DNA from: Salinilacustrithrix flava
GTDB lineage: Bacteria > Actinomycetota > Acidimicrobiia > Acidimicrobiales > Salinilacustritrichaceae
Length of the DNA: 64,000 nucleotides
Reading direction: 5' to 3'
Assembly: GCA_024128875.1 (NCBI GenBank)
Contig: JAMYFF010000012.1
Coordinates: forward strand, 46,079-110,078
In this document: in pieces, positions 60,877 through 64,000 of the stretch
How the letters are laid out: the number at the start of each line of letters is the position of its first letter
Numbering within the stretch: the first letter of the stretch is position 1
Position numbers and translations under genes: made by a program
Notes under the pieces: model-generated
Told to the model about the DNA's origin: nothing
What the model saw: only the letters and a program-made list of their open reading frames with translations
Databases searched by the model: none

Positions 60877-61389
60877 GTGGCCCATGCGGACCTGGACGCG
60901 GCGGTGCGGCACCTCCACGCCGCCCACGCGCCCGCCCTCCACGCGTGGGCCCGGCACCGCACGGCAGATCCCCGGGAGGCCGAGGAGATCGTCCAGGAGA
61001 CCCTGATCCTCGCCTGGCGCAAGCAGGACCAGTACGACCCCGAGCGGGGCTCCGAGCGCGCCTGGCTGTTCGGCATCGCCCGCAACGTGGCCGTGGACCG
61101 CCACCGCCGGCAGCAGCGCCACCTCCGTGCCGTCCCGGGGAGCGACGCACCCGAACCGGCGGACGACGGCGAGATCGACCGGGTCGTCGAGGACTCCCAC
61201 ATCCGGGATGCGCTGCGGACGCTGTCCGAGGCGCATCGTCAGGTCGTCATCGAGACCTACTACCGCGGTCGCAGCGTCCGGGAGGCTGCCGCCGAGCTCG
61301 ACATCCCCGAGGGCACGGTGAAGTCCCGGCTCTACCACGCCCTTCGGGCGCTCCGCAGCGAGCTCGAACGTCAGGAGGTGCTGCCATGA
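60877..61389 (+). CDS. ECF RNA polymerase sigma factor, SigK-like
   Basis: The 170-residue sigma factor has region 2 (ALHAWARHRTADPREAEEIVQETLILAWRKQDQYDPERGSERAWLFGIARNVAVDRHRR, shown by its position at about 20-80) and region 4 (LRTLSEAHRQVVIETYYRGR with helix-turn-helix SVREAAAELDIPEGTVKSRLYHALRALR). No extra domain. GTG 60877 is 5 bp after the cupredoxin stop, and the stop overlaps the anti-sigma start (ATGA), giving matched expression of the pair. It resembles the SigK group by its RskA-type partner. Confidence 0.93.
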   Translation: MAHADLDAAVRHLHAAHAPALHAWARHRTADPREAEEIVQETLILAWRKQDQYDPERGSERAWLFGIARNVAVDRHRRQQRHLRAVPGSDAPEPADDGEIDRVVEDSHIRDALRTLSEAHRQVVIETYYRGRSVREAAAELDIPEGTVKSRLYHALRALRSELERQEVLP

Positions 61390-62045
61390 CCGCGTCGGAC
61401 CACGACAGCCACCGCGACCTGACCGCGGCCTACGTGCTCGGCGCCCTCGACGCCGGTGAGCGTGCCGAGATCGAGGCGCACCTCGAGACGTGTGACGCGT
61501 GCCGGAACGACGTGGTCTCGTTCGCGCCCCTGCCGGCGCTGCTGGGTCGCATCGATGCCGACGACGTGGCGCCCGACCATCCCGAGGCCGGTGCTGATGT
61601 GCTGATCACCGCCGTCCGCGCCGACGTGGCTCGCCTCGACCGCAGCCGCCGACGCTGGCGGTGGGGTGCCGGGCTGGCAGCCGCGGCCGCCGTGGTGCTG
61701 GCTGTGCTCCTGGCCGTCGGCGACGAGGACGCGCCGGTCCGATTGAACGACGGGGTCCAGCTGGCGGTCGCGACGAGCTCGGCCGGCACGAGCGCGGATG
61801 TGATCGCGACCGAACGCGCGTGGGGCACGTACCTCTACCTGTCCGCCACGGGCCTCCCGGAGCGGGACGGCTACGAGATGTGGACGGTCGACGCGGACGG
61901 GAGCTGGGAGCCGGTCGGGTCGTGGAGCCCGACGCCGGAGGGCCGAGCCGAGCTCGGCTGCTCCACGGCTCTGACCCTGGCCGACATCGACCGGGTGGTG
62001 ATCACCTCGGAGGACCGCGACGACGAGCTGCTGGTCGCCCGCTGA
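61386..62045 (+). CDS. RskA-type transmembrane anti-sigma factor
   Basis: Binds and inhibits the ECF sigma factor encoded just upstream. The 219-residue protein has a cytoplasmic zinc-type anti-sigma domain with HLETCDACR (HxxxCxxC) near 33-42, one membrane helix at about 92-110 (GAGLAAAAAVVLAVLLAVG) and an extracellular RskA domain (WGTYLYLSATGLPERDGYEMWTVDADG, ALTLADIDRVVITSED). Signal-dependent proteolysis of such factors releases sigma. The redox or copper state sensed by the neighbouring cupredoxin may be the trigger, which is inference. Confidence 0.93.
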   Translation: MTASDHDSHRDLTAAYVLGALDAGERAEIEAHLETCDACRNDVVSFAPLPALLGRIDADDVAPDHPEAGADVLITAVRADVARLDRSRRRWRWGAGLAAAAAVVLAVLLAVGDEDAPVRLNDGVQLAVATSSAGTSADVIATERAWGTYLYLSATGLPERDGYEMWTVDADGSWEPVGSWSPTPEGRAELGCSTALTLADIDRVVITSEDRDDELLVAR

Positions 62046-62069
62046 CGCCGGTGCTGTCAGCCTCGGTGG

Positions 62070-62486
62070 TCAGCGCAGGTGGACGGTGCCGTCGTCGTCG
62101 AGGCGCCAGATCGGGTTGTGGGCGACCTCCCAGGGGTGGCCGTCGGGATCGATGAAGATCCCCGTGTAGCCGCCCCAGAATGCCTTCGCGCCGGGTCGGC
62201 CGATGGTCCCGCCCGCCGCCTCGGCCTGGGCGAGCACCGCGTCGACCTCGGCCGGGGAGCTGACGTTGTGGGCCAGCGTCACGCCGCCCCATCCGCCGGG
62301 ATCGGTGACCTCGCTGTCGTGGGCGAGCTTCTCGCGCCTCCACAGGGCGAGGACCATCCCGCCGGCCTGGAAGAACACGACCTCGCCGTCGGGGGACTCG
62401 CCGGTCCAGCCGAGGGCCTCGTAGAAGCGGCGGGCCCGATCGGCGTCCTGCACGCCGAGGGTGATGACCGAGATGCGCGGTTCCAT
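62070..62486 (-). CDS. VOC-family protein (glyoxalase/bleomycin resistance fold)
   Basis: The 138-residue protein has paired beta-alpha-beta-beta-beta modules: ISVITLGVQDADRARRFYEALGW at the start and GGYTGIFIDPDGHPWEVAHNPIW near the end. GEVVFFQAGGMVLALWRREKL lies between. Acidic and His residues of the metal site are partly present (His in GHPWE, Glu). The substrate of such proteins cannot be read from sequence. ATG 62486 overlaps the enoyl-CoA hydratase stop (TGATG), so it is coupled to that gene. Confidence 0.88.
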   Translation of the reverse strand: MEPRISVITLGVQDADRARRFYEALGWTGESPDGEVVFFQAGGMVLALWRREKLAHDSEVTDPGGWGGVTLAHNVSSPAEVDAVLAQAEAAGGTIGRPGAKAFWGGYTGIFIDPDGHPWEVAHNPIWRLDDDGTVHLR

Positions 62487-63274
62487 CAGACCTGGCTGCG
62501 GCCTCGCTCGGTGACGGCCTTGCGGCGGGCTTCGAGGTCGGCGCCGTCGCGCCCGCCCGCCTGCCACTCGCCGGCCACCCGACCCTCGATGGCCCAGGCC
62601 TCGCGGCCGTCGACGAGCACGCCCTCGTCGTAGGTCTGCAGCATGCGGCGGACGCCGGCCTGGTCGTTGGAGGCGATGTCGGCGGCGAGCTGCTGGGCGA
62701 AGGGCACGAGCTCGTCGTGGGGCACGACGTGGTTGACCAGGCCCCAGGCCAGCGCGGTGCTCGCATCGAGGAAGTTGCCGGTGGTGGACAGCTCCTTGGC
62801 CCGTCGGTAGCCGACGGCCTCGGGCAGCAGGACGGTGAGGCCCCAGCCGGGCATGATGCCCATGCGGGCGTGGGTGTCGGCGAAGGACGCTCGCTCGGAG
62901 GCGATCAGGAAGTCGCAGGCCAGGGCGACCTCGAAGCCGCCGGTGATGGCCATGCCGTTGATCGCGCCGATGACCGGCGTCTCCATCGGAGGGATGGGGC
63001 CGCGGCCGCTGGCGGTGTCGCCGGTGGCGCCCGTCTCGCCCAGCGCGGCACCGGCGGTCGACGCCAGCTCCTTGAGGTCCAGGCCGGCGCAGAAGGCGGG
63101 GTCCGCGCCGGTGAGCACGATCGCGGCCACGTTCACGTCGGCCTCCAGCTCCGACATCGCCTGCCAGAGCTCCTTGCGCAGCTCCCGGCTCAGCGCGTTG
63201 CGGGCGCCGGGCCGGTTGAGGGTGACGGTGGCGACGGCGTCGCTGCGCTCGACGAGGACGACGGGATCGGACAT
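62486..63274 (-). CDS. Enoyl-CoA hydratase/isomerase (crotonase family)
   Basis: The 262-residue protein has VATVTLNRPGARNALSRELRKEL, the first oxyanion-hole segment DPAFCAGLDLKEL, and the second at INGMAITGGFEVALACDFLIAS. SFADTHARMGIMPGWGLTVLLPEAVG follows. A Gly/Thr-rich insert lies at about 76-93. One catalytic Glu position of true hydratases appears as Thr/Gly in this segment, so isomerase or other CoA chemistry is possible. ATG 63274 lies 19 bp after the upstream unknown gene. It forms an operon with the VOC gene through TGATG. Confidence 0.9.
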   Translation of the reverse strand: MSDPVVLVERSDAVATVTLNRPGARNALSRELRKELWQAMSELEADVNVAAIVLTGADPAFCAGLDLKELASTAGAALGETGATGDTASGRGPIPPMETPVIGAINGMAITGGFEVALACDFLIASERASFADTHARMGIMPGWGLTVLLPEAVGYRRAKELSTTGNFLDASTALAWGLVNHVVPHDELVPFAQQLAADIASNDQAGVRRMLQTYDEGVLVDGREAWAIEGRVAGEWQAGGRDGADLEARRKAVTERGRSQV

Positions 63275-63293
63275 GCAGGCTCCGTGGGTTCGT

Positions 63294-63884
63294 TCAGTAG
63301 GGATCGTGGTAGGCGAGGGGGAGGTCGCCGAGGCGGACCAGCATCGAGGCGATCCAGCCGCCGAGGGCGGAGAAGTGGTCGTCGAGGATGGCGCCGTCGC
63401 CGAGCGCCTTGTCGTCCAGGTCGTAGGTGCCCTCGTAGGCCAGCTCGAGCGCGTGGCTGACCGGCTCGAGCTCGGCCGTGTAGGCGGTCTCCACCGTGGG
63501 TGCGGTGCGGTGCAGCTGGTCCGGCCCGACCGACGGGCTGTCGACGGGGAGCACCGCGGTCACCTGGTCGGGGCGGGGGAGGTCGACGAGGCGCTGGAGC
63601 CGGAGCACGATGCTGATCTCGATGCGGGGGTCGTCGTCGAGCTCCTCGTTGCGCAGCCACGACCGGAACGCCGACTGCGACCACGTCGGCCAGTCGAGCG
63701 TGATGTCGGCCCGGACCCGTGGCGGGTTGCCCTCGCCCGGGAGGCCGTAGGACGTCTCCCACGTGGTGTCGCCGAGGAGCACGTCGACCTGGAACCGCTC
63801 CTCTGCCGTCATCCGCTCGAGCATCGCCGCCTCGAGGGCGTCTCGCAGGGCACCGATCGCGTCGGTGAAGACGTGGTCCAACAT
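63294..63884 (-). CDS. Conserved-looking hypothetical protein (196 residues)
   Basis: I do not recognise this protein. It is soluble, without signal or membrane helix, and mixed alpha/beta: an N-terminal helix (FTDAIGALRDALEAAML), beta-rich VDVLLGDTTWETSYGLPGE and RVRADITLDWPTWSQSAFRSWLRNEEL, then IEISIVLRLQRLVDLP and an acidic, aromatic C-terminus. ATG 63884 is 9 nt behind TAGAGT on the minus strand, again leaderless. It heads the operon with enoyl-CoA hydratase and the VOC protein, so a link to CoA or small-molecule metabolism is possible. Confidence 0.75.
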   Translation of the reverse strand: MLDHVFTDAIGALRDALEAAMLERMTAEERFQVDVLLGDTTWETSYGLPGEGNPPRVRADITLDWPTWSQSAFRSWLRNEELDDDPRIEISIVLRLQRLVDLPRPDQVTAVLPVDSPSVGPDQLHRTAPTVETAYTAELEPVSHALELAYEGTYDLDDKALGDGAILDDHFSALGGWIASMLVRLGDLPLAYHDPY

Positions 63885-63928
63885 GGGTCGGCGACTCTAG
63901 GGCTTGCTGTCCGGGGGTTGAGGTTGCA

Positions 63929-63999
63929 GGTCCCTCTACAGAGGGGCCTGGTGATGGACCCTGTGGTTCCTTCCACAGATCCAAAGGAACCCATCACCA
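63929..63999. repeat. Nested inverted repeats at the right edge, cut by the window end
   Basis: Several stems crowd into 71 bp. GGTCCCTC/GAGGGGCC form 8 bp around TACA (63929-63948). TGGTGATGG (63949-63957) pairs with CCATCACCA (63991-63999). Inside that, CTGTGG/CCACAG (63961-63978) competes with GGTTCCTT/AAGGAACC (63965-63972, 63984-63991). It may be an insertion-sequence terminus, a structured RNA or a terminator. No gene is visible in 63885-64000. Confidence 0.5.
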
Positions 64000-64000
64000 T

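Noticed and set aside
63809..64000. A 63-codon minus-strand frame at the right edge
   Set aside because: It consists of the inverted-repeat region plus an out-of-frame overlap with the 63294-63884 gene, with no recognisable product.

Overview
The window is very GC-rich, gene-dense chromosomal DNA from an actinobacterium. The evidence is the gene order prs-rplY-pth-mfd-(SurA-like lipoprotein)-mazG-...-eno-ftsB, an RskA-type anti-sigma factor, a SepX/GlpR-like membrane protein beside moaC, a tRNA whose 3' CCA is not encoded, and many genes that begin directly behind a TANNNT box with no Shine-Dalgarno site. The exact lineage is an inference; a deep branch such as Acidimicrobiia would fit. There is no rRNA, CRISPR array, prophage or complete insertion sequence. 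Every gap between genes is shorter than 300 bp.

Layout. 1-11845: nucleotide, translation, repair and division core (prs 3' part, rplY, pth, mfd, SurA-like lipoprotein, mazG, a large unknown minus-strand gene, eno, ftsB-like). 11897-16954: a form II molybdenum hydroxylase (CoxL, CoxS, CoxM subunits) whose large-subunit gene is separated from the other two by an opposing zinc-ribbon gene, then a NUDIX hydrolase. 17001-21684: molybdopterin genes moaA and moaC, interrupted by a divergent reductase/TetR pair sharing a palindromic operator, then a SepX/GlpR-like gene, a bacterial translin and tRNA-Ala(CGC). 21690-31243: mixed metabolism (alcohol dehydrogenase, purU, multicopper oxidase, DUF445, cupin, MFS, thiD, SDR, SEC-C-tagged methionine aminopeptidase). 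31303-37907: YcaQ-type glycosylase, degenerate M23 protein, ferredoxin and its reductase, anchored propeller, YhhN protein, phosphoesterase. 37904-40498: aminopeptidase N.

40536-55273 is a nucleoside uptake and salvage island. A BMP-type ABC importer (lipoprotein, double ATPase, two permeases) is transcribed with cdd and deoA. Around it lie add, upp, deoC, purine nucleoside phosphorylase, a PfkB kinase and a PGM2-like hexose/pentose-phosphate mutase that would supply the otherwise missing phosphopentomutase step. 55446-60028 is a TPP-riboswitch-controlled thiamine operon (thiN, thiB, thiP, thiQ). 60098-62045 holds a cupredoxin lipoprotein with an ECF sigma factor and RskA-type anti-sigma factor behind an ECF-like promoter. 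62070-63884 is a small operon (VOC protein, enoyl-CoA hydratase, unknown protein). The right edge is a set of nested inverted repeats that cannot be resolved because the window stops there.

The most notable points are: compact divergent gene pairs with 23-39 bp between start codons and mirror-image -10 boxes; the PGM2-like mutase in the salvage island; the SepX/GlpR-like and translin genes beside moaC; the uncharacterised 830-residue protein between mazG and eno; and the self-contained ECF/cupredoxin module. I saw no defence system, biosynthetic cluster or other clearly new machinery.
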